Source: Ensifer adhaerens (GTDB lineage: Bacteria > Pseudomonadota > Alphaproteobacteria > Rhizobiales > Rhizobiaceae). From it: a stretch of DNA of 64,000 bases. Position numbers and translations under genes: made by a program. Where the stretch lies: assembly GCA_900215285.1 (NCBI GenBank), contig OCMG01000002.1, positions 372,001 through 436,000 of the forward strand, in the 5' to 3' direction. Shown in pieces: positions 35,581 through 44,445 of the stretch (the first letter of the stretch is position 1; every line of letters begins with the position of its first letter). Below the pieces are notes generated by a model. That model ran no database searches and was not told where the DNA came from. It worked only from the letters and a program-made list of their open reading frames with translations.

Positions 35581-35641
35581 CTGCCGCTTTTCGGCGGCAG
35601 ACATTACCCTTGGCGCCGGGGCAACGCTCTTGCCCCGGCGC
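35581..35641 (+). promoter_or_regulatory. Two hairpins between binding protein and permease genes
   Basis: CTGCCGC-N6-GCGGCAG (35581-35600) and a perfect 12-bp stem GCGCCGGGGCAA with TTGCCCCGGCGC (35613-35641, 5-base loop). Neither has a T-run. Hairpins at this place in binding-protein operons commonly protect the upstream mRNA so that the binding protein is made in excess. Confidence 0.65.
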
Positions 35642-35665
35642 ACTCCGGTTTTTGGACAGCATCAG

Positions 35666-36490
35666 ATGAATGCAATGCGAAAATGGAATCTGTCGCTCCC
35701 GGCGGCCCTGGCAGTCGTTGTACTGCTGGTCGTGCCGGTGCTGGCAACCTTCACGACGACATTCACCCAGCCGCAGGGCGCATTCTCGCCCTATCTCGCC
35801 TTCTTCAACAGCGGGTTTCGGCGCACGGTGCTCTGGCGGACCGTCGAGGTTGCGATCATCACCACGATCCTGTCGCTCGCCATCGGCTTTCTGACGGCCT
35901 ATGTCATCTCCAAGGTGCCGGGCAAGGCGAAGAGCGTGATGATCATCGCCGCGGTCTTTCCGCTGCTGACCGGCGTCGTCGTGCGCTCCTTCGCGTGGAT
36001 GATCATTCTCGGCAAGAACGGGATTCTCAACGACTTCCTGATCTGGACGGGGATCATCAACGCGCCGCTGGCCATGCTCTACACTGAAGGCTCGGTGATC
36101 GTCGCCATGGTCTATCTTTTCGTGCCGCTGATGATCCTGACGCTGGTCGGCGTGCTCGACAACATCCCGAAGGATGTCATCGAGGCGTCGATTTCGCTCG
36201 GCGCATCACCCGCCTCCACCTTCCGGCAGGTCATCCTGCCGCTTTCGGTGCCCGGCCTCATCGTCGGCGCGGTACTCGTTTTCACCGGCAGCTTCACCTC
36301 CTACGCCACGCCGCAGCTTCTCGGCGGCGAAAGGCAGATGATGATGGGCACATTCCTCTATCAGCGCGCCATGGTGACCTTCGACTGGGTCGGCGCCTCG
36401 ACTGTTGCGGCTATCATGGTCGTCGTCACCATCGCCATCGTGCTCGTCATGGGCCGCATTGCCCGCAAGCTCAACCCGATGGCGGTGTAA
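35666..36490 (+). CDS. ABC transporter permease, PotB type
   Basis: A 274-residue inner-membrane permease with about six hydrophobic segments. The EAA loop typical of polyamine-type permeases is IPKDVIEASISLGASPASTFRQVILPLSVPG at about 178-208. The start at 35666 lies just behind the second hairpin; a second ATG nine bases later is possible, since neither has a strong ribosome-binding site. It pairs with the PotC-type permease that begins 3 bp after its stop. Confidence 0.88.
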   Translation: MNAMRKWNLSLPAALAVVVLLVVPVLATFTTTFTQPQGAFSPYLAFFNSGFRRTVLWRTVEVAIITTILSLAIGFLTAYVISKVPGKAKSVMIIAAVFPLLTGVVVRSFAWMIILGKNGILNDFLIWTGIINAPLAMLYTEGSVIVAMVYLFVPLMILTLVGVLDNIPKDVIEASISLGASPASTFRQVILPLSVPGLIVGAVLVFTGSFTSYATPQLLGGERQMMMGTFLYQRAMVTFDWVGASTVAAIMVVVTIAIVLVMGRIARKLNPMAV

Positions 36491-36493
36491 CCG

Positions 36494-37282
36494 ATGACCG
36501 ACCGTATTCACCCGCTGCTCGCCATCTTCGCCGGCCTTGTGTTCATCTTCCTCGTCGGCCCGCTGGTCATCATGATCGGCGCGTCGCTTTCGGACACGAA
36601 TTTCCTCACCTTCCCGCCGCGCGGCCTGACGCTGCACTGGTTCACCCATATCTTCGAGGTGACCGCCTTCAAGACGACGGCGATCACCAGTCTGGAGCTC
36701 GCCTTTGCCGGCACGTTCCTGTCGCTCCTCTTCGGCATTCCGGCGGCTTACGCGCTCAACCGCTTCCGCGTCGAACTGCCCTCCTGGCTCTCGACCGTCT
36801 ATGTCCTGCCTATCCTCGTCCCGGAAATCGTCTTCGGTTTCTCGCTGATGAAATCGGTGACGATCGACAGCGGTTTTCCGGTCTGGCTGACGCTGTTGAT
36901 CGGCCATGCGCTGCTGGTCCTGCCCTATAGCGTGCGCGTGGTCAGCGCGAGCCTCGCCGCCTTCGATTTCTCGATCGAGGAGGCCGCGATCAGCCTCGGC
37001 TCGCCGCCGCTCAAAACCTTCCTCACCATCGTCCTGCCCAATATCCGCGCCGGCGTGATTGCTGCCTTTATCCTGGCCTTCATCACCTCGATCAACGATG
37101 TGTCCGTTTCGCTCTTCCTGACCGGGCCGGGCATCTCGACGCTGCCCATCCAGATCCTGGCCTATATGGAGCAGTTCTTCGATCCCACCATGGCCGCCGT
37201 CTCCGTGCTTCTCATGCTGCTGACTGTCGGCGTGATGGCGATTGTCGAGGCGACGCTGGGCCTCACCTTCCTGACGAAATAG
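36494..37282 (+). CDS. ABC transporter permease, PotC type
   Basis: A 262-residue permease with about six membrane segments. Its EAA loop is FDFSIEEAAISLGSPPLKTFLTIVLPNIRAGVIAAFILAF at about 155-195. It is the second transmembrane subunit of the importer, partner of the PotB-type permease. The gene is closely packed between that permease and the ATPase (7-bp gap). Confidence 0.88.
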   Translation: MTDRIHPLLAIFAGLVFIFLVGPLVIMIGASLSDTNFLTFPPRGLTLHWFTHIFEVTAFKTTAITSLELAFAGTFLSLLFGIPAAYALNRFRVELPSWLSTVYVLPILVPEIVFGFSLMKSVTIDSGFPVWLTLLIGHALLVLPYSVRVVSASLAAFDFSIEEAAISLGSPPLKTFLTIVLPNIRAGVIAAFILAFITSINDVSVSLFLTGPGISTLPIQILAYMEQFFDPTMAAVSVLLMLLTVGVMAIVEATLGLTFLTK

Positions 37283-37289
37283 GTAGACC

Positions 37290-38348
37290 GTGACCGTATC
37301 GCTCGACATTGACAACATCGCCGCCCATTACGGCTCGACCCAGGTGCTGAAGGACCTGTCGCTTTCGGTGAAGGCCGGCGAGCTCGTGTCGCTGCTCGGC
37401 TCGTCCGGCTGCGGCAAGACGACGACGCTGCGACTGGTGGCCGGCTTCCTGGCGCCGACCAGCGGCACGATCCGTCTCGGCGACCGCGACCTGACGCGCC
37501 TGCCCGCACACCAGCGCGATATCGGCCTCGTCTTCCAGAACTACGCGCTCTTCCCGCACCTGAGCGTTCTCGACAACGTCGCCTTTGGCCTGAAGCAGCG
37601 CAAGATCGAGCCGGCCGAGCGGACGCGGCGGGCAAAAGCCATTCTGGAGCGCGTCGGCCTTTCCGACTTTGCCGATCGCCTGCCCGGCGCACTGTCGGGC
37701 GGCCAGAAGCAGCGCGTGGCATTGGCCCGCGCCCTCGTCATCGAGCCGCCGCTTCTGATGTTCGACGAGCCGCTGTCTAACCTCGATGCGAAGCTGCGCG
37801 TCGACATGCGCGTCGAAATCCGCAAGCTTCAGCGCGCCAACGGCACGACCTCGCTCTATGTCACGCATGATCAGGAAGAGGCCTTCTCGATCTCCGACCG
37901 CGTCGCCATCATGAATGCCGGGCGGATCATGCAGCTCGACACGCCGGAAGTGCTCTATCAGCGCCCGGCCAACGCTTTTGTTGCCGGTTTTGTCGGCTTC
38001 GAGAACCTGATCCAGATGACCGTCAAGGCCCGCGATGGCGGGACGGTCTCGGCGGAAGCTCCGGGCGGGGCGCTCCTGACGCTCGCGGAAGCGGATTTCG
38101 GGCCGATCCCGGATCGCTTCGTGCTCGCCACGCGCGCCGATGGCCTGTCCGTCCAGCGCGAGGGCGCGGGCATTCCTGTGGAACTTGGCCTCCGCACCTA
38201 TCTCGGCCGCGCCTATCAGTACCAGACGACGAGCGGCGGCGGTGACCTGATCGCCAATGGTAGCCTGAGCGAGCCCTTCGCCCCCGGAGACCGCGCCGTA
38301 CTAGTGCCGAAGCCGGAACAATGCTGCATCCTGAAACCGGAGGCGTGA
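37290..38348 (+). CDS. ABC transporter ATP-binding protein, PotA type
   Basis: A 352-residue ATPase. Walker A is GSSGCGKTTTLR, the Q-loop VFQNYALFPHLSV, signature LSGGQKQRVALARALV and Walker B LLMFDEPLSNLDAKLR. The C-terminal TOBE domain follows from about 240. It starts with GTG at 37290. It drives the importer made by the three genes upstream. The M20 dipeptidase gene follows at once, so transport and peptide cleavage are probably co-expressed. Confidence 0.9.
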   Translation: MTVSLDIDNIAAHYGSTQVLKDLSLSVKAGELVSLLGSSGCGKTTTLRLVAGFLAPTSGTIRLGDRDLTRLPAHQRDIGLVFQNYALFPHLSVLDNVAFGLKQRKIEPAERTRRAKAILERVGLSDFADRLPGALSGGQKQRVALARALVIEPPLLMFDEPLSNLDAKLRVDMRVEIRKLQRANGTTSLYVTHDQEEAFSISDRVAIMNAGRIMQLDTPEVLYQRPANAFVAGFVGFENLIQMTVKARDGGTVSAEAPGGALLTLAEADFGPIPDRFVLATRADGLSVQREGAGIPVELGLRTYLGRAYQYQTTSGGGDLIANGSLSEPFAPGDRAVLVPKPEQCCILKPEA

Positions 38349-38359
38349 AGGCAGAGAAG

Positions 38360-39763
38360 ATGACGACGAAAACCGAAACGCTGGAAAAAGCCCTTGCCCA
38401 TGCCGACGCGTCACTCGATGCCAATCTGGAGCGGCTTTTCGAGCTGATCCGCATTCCGAGCGTCTCGACCGATCCGGCCTACAAGGCCGATTGCCGCCGC
38501 GCGGCCGAATGGCTGGCCGGCGATCTTGCCTCCATCGGTTTCGATGCATCGGTTCGCGACACGATCGGCCATCCGATGGTCGTCGGCCATCGCAAGACGG
38601 GCGACCGCCCGCATGTCCTCTTCTACGGCCATTACGATGTGCAGCCTGTCGATCCTTTGGCGCTCTGGGAAAGCGATCCCTTCGAGCCGGTGATGAAGCC
38701 GCTCCCGAATGGCGACACGGCTATCGTCGCGCGCGGTGCTTCCGACGACAAGGGCCAGCTGATGACCTTTGTCGAGGCCTGCCGCGCCTGGATGGCGGTG
38801 GCCGGGGAGCTCCCGCTCGATGTCAGCATCCTGTTCGAAGGCGAGGAGGAAAGCGGCAGCGCCAGCCTCGGCCCCTTCCTCGATGCGACCGCGCAGGAAC
38901 TGAAGACCGACACGGTTCTCGTCTGCGATACCGACATGTGGGACCACGACACGCCGGCAATCACCACCATGCTGCGCGGCCTCGTCGGCCAGGAGATCGA
39001 GATTTCCTGCGCCGATCGCGATCTGCATTCCGGCATGTTCGGCAATGCGGCGCGCAATGCGCTTCAGGTCATGGGCGAGGTCATTGCCAGCCTGCGCAAT
39101 CCGGACGGCTCCTGCGCCGTGCCCGGCTTTTATGACGGCGTGAAGCCGCTGCCGGAGGATGTGAAGGCGCAATGGCAGCGCCTGCCTTTTGACGAAAAGG
39201 CGTTTCTCTCCGATATCGGGCTCTCCATCCCCGCCGGCGAGAGCGGCTATTCGGTTCTGGAACAGGTCTGGGCGCGGCCGAGCTGCGAGATCAATGGGCT
39301 CTGGGGCGGCTACATGGAGCCCGGCTTCAAGACCGTCATTCCGGCCAAGGCCCATGCCAAGGTCTCCTTCCGGCTCGTTGCGGGACAGGACCCTCAGCGC
39401 ATACGCGATGCCTTCCAGGCGCATGTGCGCGCGCAAATCCCGGCCGACTGCTCGGTCACGTTCAAGGACCACGGCCTGTCGCCCGCCGTTGCCATGCCCA
39501 TCGACAGCCCAAGCCTGAAAGCCTCGTTGAAGGCGTTGACCGAGGAGTGGGAGACGGAGGCCGCCGTCGCGGGGACAGGCGGTTCGATCCCGATCATCGG
39601 CGAATTCCAGCGCAGGCTCGGCGCGAATGCACTGCTCATCGGCTTCGGCCGCTTCGACAACCGCATCCACAGCCCGAACGAGAAATACGACCTTTCGAGC
39701 TACCGCAAAGGCATACGCTCCTGGATCCGCATCCTCGCAGCACTCGCCGACGTGAAGGACTGA
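38360..39763 (+). CDS. M20-family dipeptidase (CNDP-like)
   Basis: A 467-residue metallopeptidase of the M20A/F type. Metal-site segments are FYGHYDVQPVDPLALWESDPFEPVM, IVARGASDDKGQLMTFVEA and LFEGEEESGSASLGPFL. A dimerisation domain is followed by the last ligand near HSPNEKYDL. It cleaves dipeptides or related amide bonds. I chose the ATG at 38360 (MTTKTE); the frame to 38321 runs into the ATPase gene. It follows the transporter by 11 bp and precedes the nucleoside hydrolase by 8 bp, hence operonic. Confidence 0.9.
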   Translation: MTTKTETLEKALAHADASLDANLERLFELIRIPSVSTDPAYKADCRRAAEWLAGDLASIGFDASVRDTIGHPMVVGHRKTGDRPHVLFYGHYDVQPVDPLALWESDPFEPVMKPLPNGDTAIVARGASDDKGQLMTFVEACRAWMAVAGELPLDVSILFEGEEESGSASLGPFLDATAQELKTDTVLVCDTDMWDHDTPAITTMLRGLVGQEIEISCADRDLHSGMFGNAARNALQVMGEVIASLRNPDGSCAVPGFYDGVKPLPEDVKAQWQRLPFDEKAFLSDIGLSIPAGESGYSVLEQVWARPSCEINGLWGGYMEPGFKTVIPAKAHAKVSFRLVAGQDPQRIRDAFQAHVRAQIPADCSVTFKDHGLSPAVAMPIDSPSLKASLKALTEEWETEAAVAGTGGSIPIIGEFQRRLGANALLIGFGRFDNRIHSPNEKYDLSSYRKGIRSWIRILAALADVKD

Positions 39764-39771
39764 GGCTGGCC

Positions 39772-40695
39772 ATGGGCGTGTGGATCGATACGGACCTCGG
39801 CTTTGACGACATCGCAGCCATTCTCGTGGTGCGGCACTCGCCGCTGACCATCGACGGCATCTCGCTCGTCTTCGGCAACAGCCCGCTCGATCAGGTGATC
39901 CGCAATGCGGGCGGCGCGCGGCACGCTTTCGGCTGGCATTTCCCGATACATGCCGGCCGCGCCCTGCCGGTTCTCAGCCCCCTTGAGACCGCGCAATCGA
40001 TCCTCGGCGAGACCGGCATTCCGACGGCGGGTCGAACTCTGCCGGAGGCGGCTCTACCGGATACCGAGCCGGCCTTCGACGCGCTTTGCGCCTGGCTGGA
40101 AAAGACCCCTGCCCCTCGCCGCATTCTGGCGCTCGGGCCACTGACCAATCTTGCAGCCCTTGCACTCGCCCGGCCCGATCTGGCCGCCCGGATCGACGAT
40201 CTCGTCTGGATGGGCGGCGGCGTGACGAGCGGCAACCATACGGCTTCCGCCGAATTCAACGCGCTCGCAGACCCAGAAGCCGTCGCCATCGTTCTCGCCC
40301 ACAAGCTGCCGCTGCGCATGGTCGATCTCGACCTCTGCCGCAAGGTGCTGCTGCGGGAGGAGGACATCACTCCGATCCGCGCCGCCGGCGGACGCAATGC
40401 CGAACTGCTCGCCGATTTCCTCACCGGCTTCCTCGATATCGGCCGCAAGCGCGGCCGCGCCGCGATGGCCTTTTACGATCCGGCTGCTGCTGCCGCCTTT
40501 GTTTCCGAAGAAATCGTGACCTTTACGCCCGCCCGCATCGATATGGAGCTGGCAGGGCATCTGACGCGGGGGCGCACCGTCGTCGAGACACGCCCCGGCC
40601 GGGCGGAATTCAACGCGCATTTTGCCAGCGACATCGATAGCGAAGCCGCCCGCGCCATCATCTTCGGCGCGCTTGCCAAGGAGGCCGCCCGATGA
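39772..40695 (+). CDS. Inosine/uridine-preferring nucleoside hydrolase
   Basis: A 307-residue nucleoside hydrolase. The family's calcium-binding motif DTDLGFDD is at 6-13. ILALGPLTNLAALALARPDLAARIDDLVWMGGG follows mid-protein, and FYDPAAAAAFVSEE carries the expected FYDP-type active-site Asp near the end. It splits ribonucleosides into base and ribose. The gene is overlapped by adenine deaminase (ATGA), which supports adenosine or a related purine nucleoside as substrate. Confidence 0.9.
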   Translation: MGVWIDTDLGFDDIAAILVVRHSPLTIDGISLVFGNSPLDQVIRNAGGARHAFGWHFPIHAGRALPVLSPLETAQSILGETGIPTAGRTLPEAALPDTEPAFDALCAWLEKTPAPRRILALGPLTNLAALALARPDLAARIDDLVWMGGGVTSGNHTASAEFNALADPEAVAIVLAHKLPLRMVDLDLCRKVLLREEDITPIRAAGGRNAELLADFLTGFLDIGRKRGRAAMAFYDPAAAAAFVSEEIVTFTPARIDMELAGHLTRGRTVVETRPGRAEFNAHFASDIDSEAARAIIFGALAKEAAR

Positions 40696-42476
40696 CCCGA
40701 CTGGCCGAGGAAATTGCCGAGCTGAACGCCCCCGCCTTGCGCAGTGAGGCCGTTGCCGCCGCCCGTGGCGATCGGCCATTCGATATCCTGATCGCGGGCG
40801 GCACGTTGATCGATGTCGTTACCGGCGAGCGCCGCCCTGCCGATATCGGCCTTATCGGCGCCCTCATCGCCTCGGTCCACGCACCCGGCACGCGGACAGA
40901 TGCGGACACGGTCATCGACGCCAGCGGCGGCTTCATTTCGCCCGGCCTGATCGACACGCATATGCATGTCGAAAGCTCGATGGTCACGCCGGTCGAATAT
41001 GCCCGCACCGTGCTGCCGCGTGGCGTCACGACAGTCTGCTGGGATCCGCATGAATTCGGCAATGTCGTCGGGCTGGACGGTGTGCGCTGGGCGGTCGAGG
41101 CGGCGGAGAAGCTGCCGCTGCGCTTCATGGTGCTCGCCCCCTCCTGCGTTCCCTCCGCCCCCGGCATTGAAGTGGCGGGCGCCGATTTCGACGCGGCAAA
41201 GATCGCCGAGATGCTGGGCTGGCCTAGCATTGCCGGCCTCGCCGAAGTCATGAACATGCGCGGCGTCATTGATGGCGATCCGCGCATGGCGGGCATCGTC
41301 AATGCGGGCCTGCAATCCGGCAAGCTCGTCTGCGGCCATGCGCGCGGGCTTAAAGACGCGGACCTTGCCGCCTTCATGGCCGCCGGTGTCGCCTCCGACC
41401 ACGAACTGACCTCGGCGGACGACCTCATGGCAAAGCTCCGCGCCGGGCTGACGATCGAGCTGCGCGGCTCGCATGATCATCTCCTGCCGGAATTCGTGAC
41501 CGCCTTGATGGCTTTGCCGCATCTGCCGCAAACGCTGACGCTCTGCACGGACGATGTGTTTCCGGATGATCTGCTCCAGGCCGGCGGCCTGGATGACGTC
41601 CTGCGCCGCCTCATCCGCTACGGCCTGAGCCCCGATTGGGCGTTGCGTGCGGCGACGCTCAACGCGGCCATGCGTCTGAAGCGCGACGATCTCGGCCTGA
41701 TCGCCGCCGGCCGGCGCGCCGATATCGTGATTTTCGACGATGTGGAGAGCCTGCACGCCCGACATGTCCTCGCCAACGGCGTGCTTGTGGCGAGCGACGG
41801 CAAGTTATCGGCGCCGCTGGAAGACACCGCAGCCGGTGTGTTAGCCGGGACGATGAAGCTGCCGCCTCTGAGCGCCGATGATTTCCGCATCGAGGCGGAA
41901 GGCCGCCGCGCCCGCATCGCCACCATCGACCAGCCGCGTTTCACCCGTTGGGGAGAAATGGAGGCGGAGATCAGCGATGAGCATGTCGTGTTGCCGGACG
42001 GTGCGGCGCTGATTGCCGTGGCGCACCGACACGGCAAGGCGGACAGCCAGCCGAAGGTCGGCGTTCTCACCGGCTGGGGCCATTGGCGCGGCGCGTTGGC
42101 GACGACCGTCTCGCATGACAGCCACAACCTCACCGTCTTCGGCGGCAATGCGGAAGACATGGCTGTTGCGGCCAATGCGCTGATCGCAGCAGGCGGTGGC
42201 ATGGCGGTTGCCTCTGGCGGAAAGGTCGATGCGCTTCTGCCGTTGCCGCTTGCCGGTCTCGTCTCTGACGCATCCCTTGCACAGGTGGCAGCAGAGTTTG
42301 CACGGCTCCGCGAGGCGGCCAGCCGTATCGTTGACTGGAACCCACCCTATCTCGTCTTCAAGGCCGTGGTCGGGGCAACGCTGGCCTGCAATGCGGGCCC
42401 GCACCAGACCGATGTTGGCATTTGCGATGTCGCGACGGGGAAGGTCCTGAAAAGTCCGGTTCTTGCCGCGGAGTAG
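40692..42476 (+). CDS. ade: Adenine deaminase
   Basis: A 594-residue adenine deaminase of the amidohydrolase superfamily, converting adenine to hypoxanthine and ammonia. The metal site starts with THMHVESSM (H90, H92, E94). VCWDPHEFGNVVGLDG, SDHELTSADDL and CTDDVFPDDLLQAGGLDDV follow, the last being diagnostic of this enzyme. A C-terminal ade-specific domain extends from about 390. Length matches the family. It ends the nucleoside operon and points to complete purine salvage: nucleoside hydrolase, adenine deaminase, then a phosphoribosyltransferase. Confidence 0.93.
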   Translation: MTRLAEEIAELNAPALRSEAVAAARGDRPFDILIAGGTLIDVVTGERRPADIGLIGALIASVHAPGTRTDADTVIDASGGFISPGLIDTHMHVESSMVTPVEYARTVLPRGVTTVCWDPHEFGNVVGLDGVRWAVEAAEKLPLRFMVLAPSCVPSAPGIEVAGADFDAAKIAEMLGWPSIAGLAEVMNMRGVIDGDPRMAGIVNAGLQSGKLVCGHARGLKDADLAAFMAAGVASDHELTSADDLMAKLRAGLTIELRGSHDHLLPEFVTALMALPHLPQTLTLCTDDVFPDDLLQAGGLDDVLRRLIRYGLSPDWALRAATLNAAMRLKRDDLGLIAAGRRADIVIFDDVESLHARHVLANGVLVASDGKLSAPLEDTAAGVLAGTMKLPPLSADDFRIEAEGRRARIATIDQPRFTRWGEMEAEISDEHVVLPDGAALIAVAHRHGKADSQPKVGVLTGWGHWRGALATTVSHDSHNLTVFGGNAEDMAVAANALIAAGGGMAVASGGKVDALLPLPLAGLVSDASLAQVAAEFARLREAASRIVDWNPPYLVFKAVVGATLACNAGPHQTDVGICDVATGKVLKSPVLAAE

Positions 42477-42510
42477 ACGCGTCGAGGAAACAGCAGGCAA
42501 TGGCCCGCCA

Positions 42511-44301
42511 TCATCCGATGGGCGAACTGATGGCCACGGTTATCTCCGGCCCGTCGGCCACTGTTTCCGATCGCTCGAACCAGATGATGCGCCCTGTCAC
42601 CCCGGGCAGGTCTTCTCGGCCGGCAACGAAGCGGGCGCGGAGCTGCAACGTACCGCCTGCGAATGTCCAGTCCATCGCCAGAACGCCATTTCCGGCCTTG
42701 ATCGTCTCGGCCTTAACCGGTTCTCGGGCGGCCAGAAGCGGAATAATGTGCCGGCGCCGCAGGGCGATGAGTTCGCGGTGCAGCGCCAGTCGCTGTCGTC
42801 CTTCGGGCGATGTGGCGTGCGACCAGTGGAGCTTGCTCTTCTCAAATGTGGAAACCGCCAGCGGATCGGGCAGCACCGTATCGCGATCATCCGGCGCAAG
42901 GCTGCTGAAATTCACGGCCTCCCCGCGGCGACCGTTGCGAACCGCCTCACCCAGTTCGCCAGCATAGTCGGCGAAGAACAGGAACGGATTTGTTTCTCCA
43001 TATTCGTCACCCATGAAGAGAAGCGGGATTTGCGGTGACAGAAGCAGAAGCGCGATCAGGATGCGCGGCATCGACGGATCGATGCGCGTCCAGAGCCGGT
43101 CGCCAAAGGCGCGATTTCCTACCTGGTCGTGGTTCTGCAGGAAGTCCATGAAGGCCTGCGGCGGCCAATGCGCCTCGGCATATTCGGCTTCGCTCAGCAG
43201 CTCGCGCGTGCTCTTGGTCTCCGGCCGACCTCCCTCCATGGCGCGCGCCAGACCGCGTTCCGGGTCCGCTGCAAATTGGGCGTAGTGGCCCCCGGTCTCA
43301 CCCGTGGCGATCACATTCAGCGCCTGGTGAAAATGATCGTTCCAGCCGGCATCATAACGCAGAGGGCGACCGGCGCGATAGCCGACCATGCCCAGCCGAT
43401 GGTGCTGCCCCTCGGCAATCAGGTGGACATGGCGCTCCGGAAACCGGGCTCGCGTCTCCCGCGCGATGTCGGACAGAACATGCTCCTGCGATGCATCGTG
43501 GATCTCATGCGTGGCATCGAACCTGAGACCATCGAAGCGGTAATGCTCCAGCCAGTGCAGGGCGTTGTCGATGAAATAGCGCCGCACGGGTGCCCGCGTG
43601 AAATCGAGCGCCACGCCCCACGGCGTCTCGCGCTCGCCGTGGAAAAAGGCCGCGGCATAATGCGGCAGATAGTTTCCCTCGGGCCCGAAGTGATTGTAGA
43701 CGACATCGAGATAGACGGCGATGCCTTGCCGATGCGCGGCATCCACGAAGGCCTTCACATCATCCGGCGAACCATAGGCGCTGTGCGGCGCATAATGGGA
43801 GACGCCGTCGTAGCCCCATCCACGCTGGCCCGGAAACTGGGCGATGGGCAGGATTTCCAGTGCATTGATCCCCGTCTCGGCAAGATGCGGCAGCTTTTCC
43901 ATGGCGGCGGCAAAGGTGCCCTCATCGGTGAAAGTCCCGATATGGATTTCGCTCACCACGGCGTCCTCCCAGGGGAAGCCGGTCCAGTCTTCGGTCGTCC
44001 AGCGATAGCGTCGGTGATCGACTAGAGCCGACGCACCTTCGAGCCCCTGCGGCATGGCATGGGCGGCCGGATCGATGACCTCCGACCCGTCCGGGAAACG
44101 AAACCGGTAGGCAGCACCCTCGGAGAGGCCCGTAATTTCCGCTTCGAACCAGCCGTCGCGGGCTGCCTTCATCGGATAACGCGTGCCCTCGACCACGACC
44201 TCCAGCGCGTCTGCCTCCGGTGCCCAGAGGCGGAAACGCACGCGATCGTCGCCCAGCCATTGCGGTCCCCAGCTTGAAAAAGTCCCCGCCTCGTCAGCCA
44301 T
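42511..44301 (-). CDS. treZ: Malto-oligosyltrehalose trehalohydrolase
   Basis: A 596-residue GH13 enzyme that releases trehalose from maltooligosyl trehalose. An N-terminal beta-sandwich (about 1-100) precedes the catalytic barrel. The nucleophile is D262 in DGLRFDATHEI and the acid/base is E297 in LIAEGQ; the third carboxylate lies in FLQNHDQVGNRA. The WGYDGVSHYAPHSAYG segment is typical of TreZ. The usual partner TreY, which makes the substrate, is not in the window. It is divergent from glgX, which also acts on glycogen-type glucans. Confidence 0.93.
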   Translation of the reverse strand: MADEAGTFSSWGPQWLGDDRVRFRLWAPEADALEVVVEGTRYPMKAARDGWFEAEITGLSEGAAYRFRFPDGSEVIDPAAHAMPQGLEGASALVDHRRYRWTTEDWTGFPWEDAVVSEIHIGTFTDEGTFAAAMEKLPHLAETGINALEILPIAQFPGQRGWGYDGVSHYAPHSAYGSPDDVKAFVDAAHRQGIAVYLDVVYNHFGPEGNYLPHYAAAFFHGERETPWGVALDFTRAPVRRYFIDNALHWLEHYRFDGLRFDATHEIHDASQEHVLSDIARETRARFPERHVHLIAEGQHHRLGMVGYRAGRPLRYDAGWNDHFHQALNVIATGETGGHYAQFAADPERGLARAMEGGRPETKSTRELLSEAEYAEAHWPPQAFMDFLQNHDQVGNRAFGDRLWTRIDPSMPRILIALLLLSPQIPLLFMGDEYGETNPFLFFADYAGELGEAVRNGRRGEAVNFSSLAPDDRDTVLPDPLAVSTFEKSKLHWSHATSPEGRQRLALHRELIALRRRHIIPLLAAREPVKAETIKAGNGVLAMDWTFAGGTLQLRARFVAGREDLPGVTGRIIWFERSETVADGPEITVAISSPIG

Positions 44302-44445
44302 GCCGCTCTCCTGTGCTTTCTGTCCCGGTTTGATCGCCGGTCGAACACCTGAACAGACAGAGGGTTCCCCGGCAAAAATGCCGGAACCTATTGTGGCCTG
44401 CGACGTTTGTGTCCCGGCCCTTCCCTTTCCTCCCGAGGCATTTTC

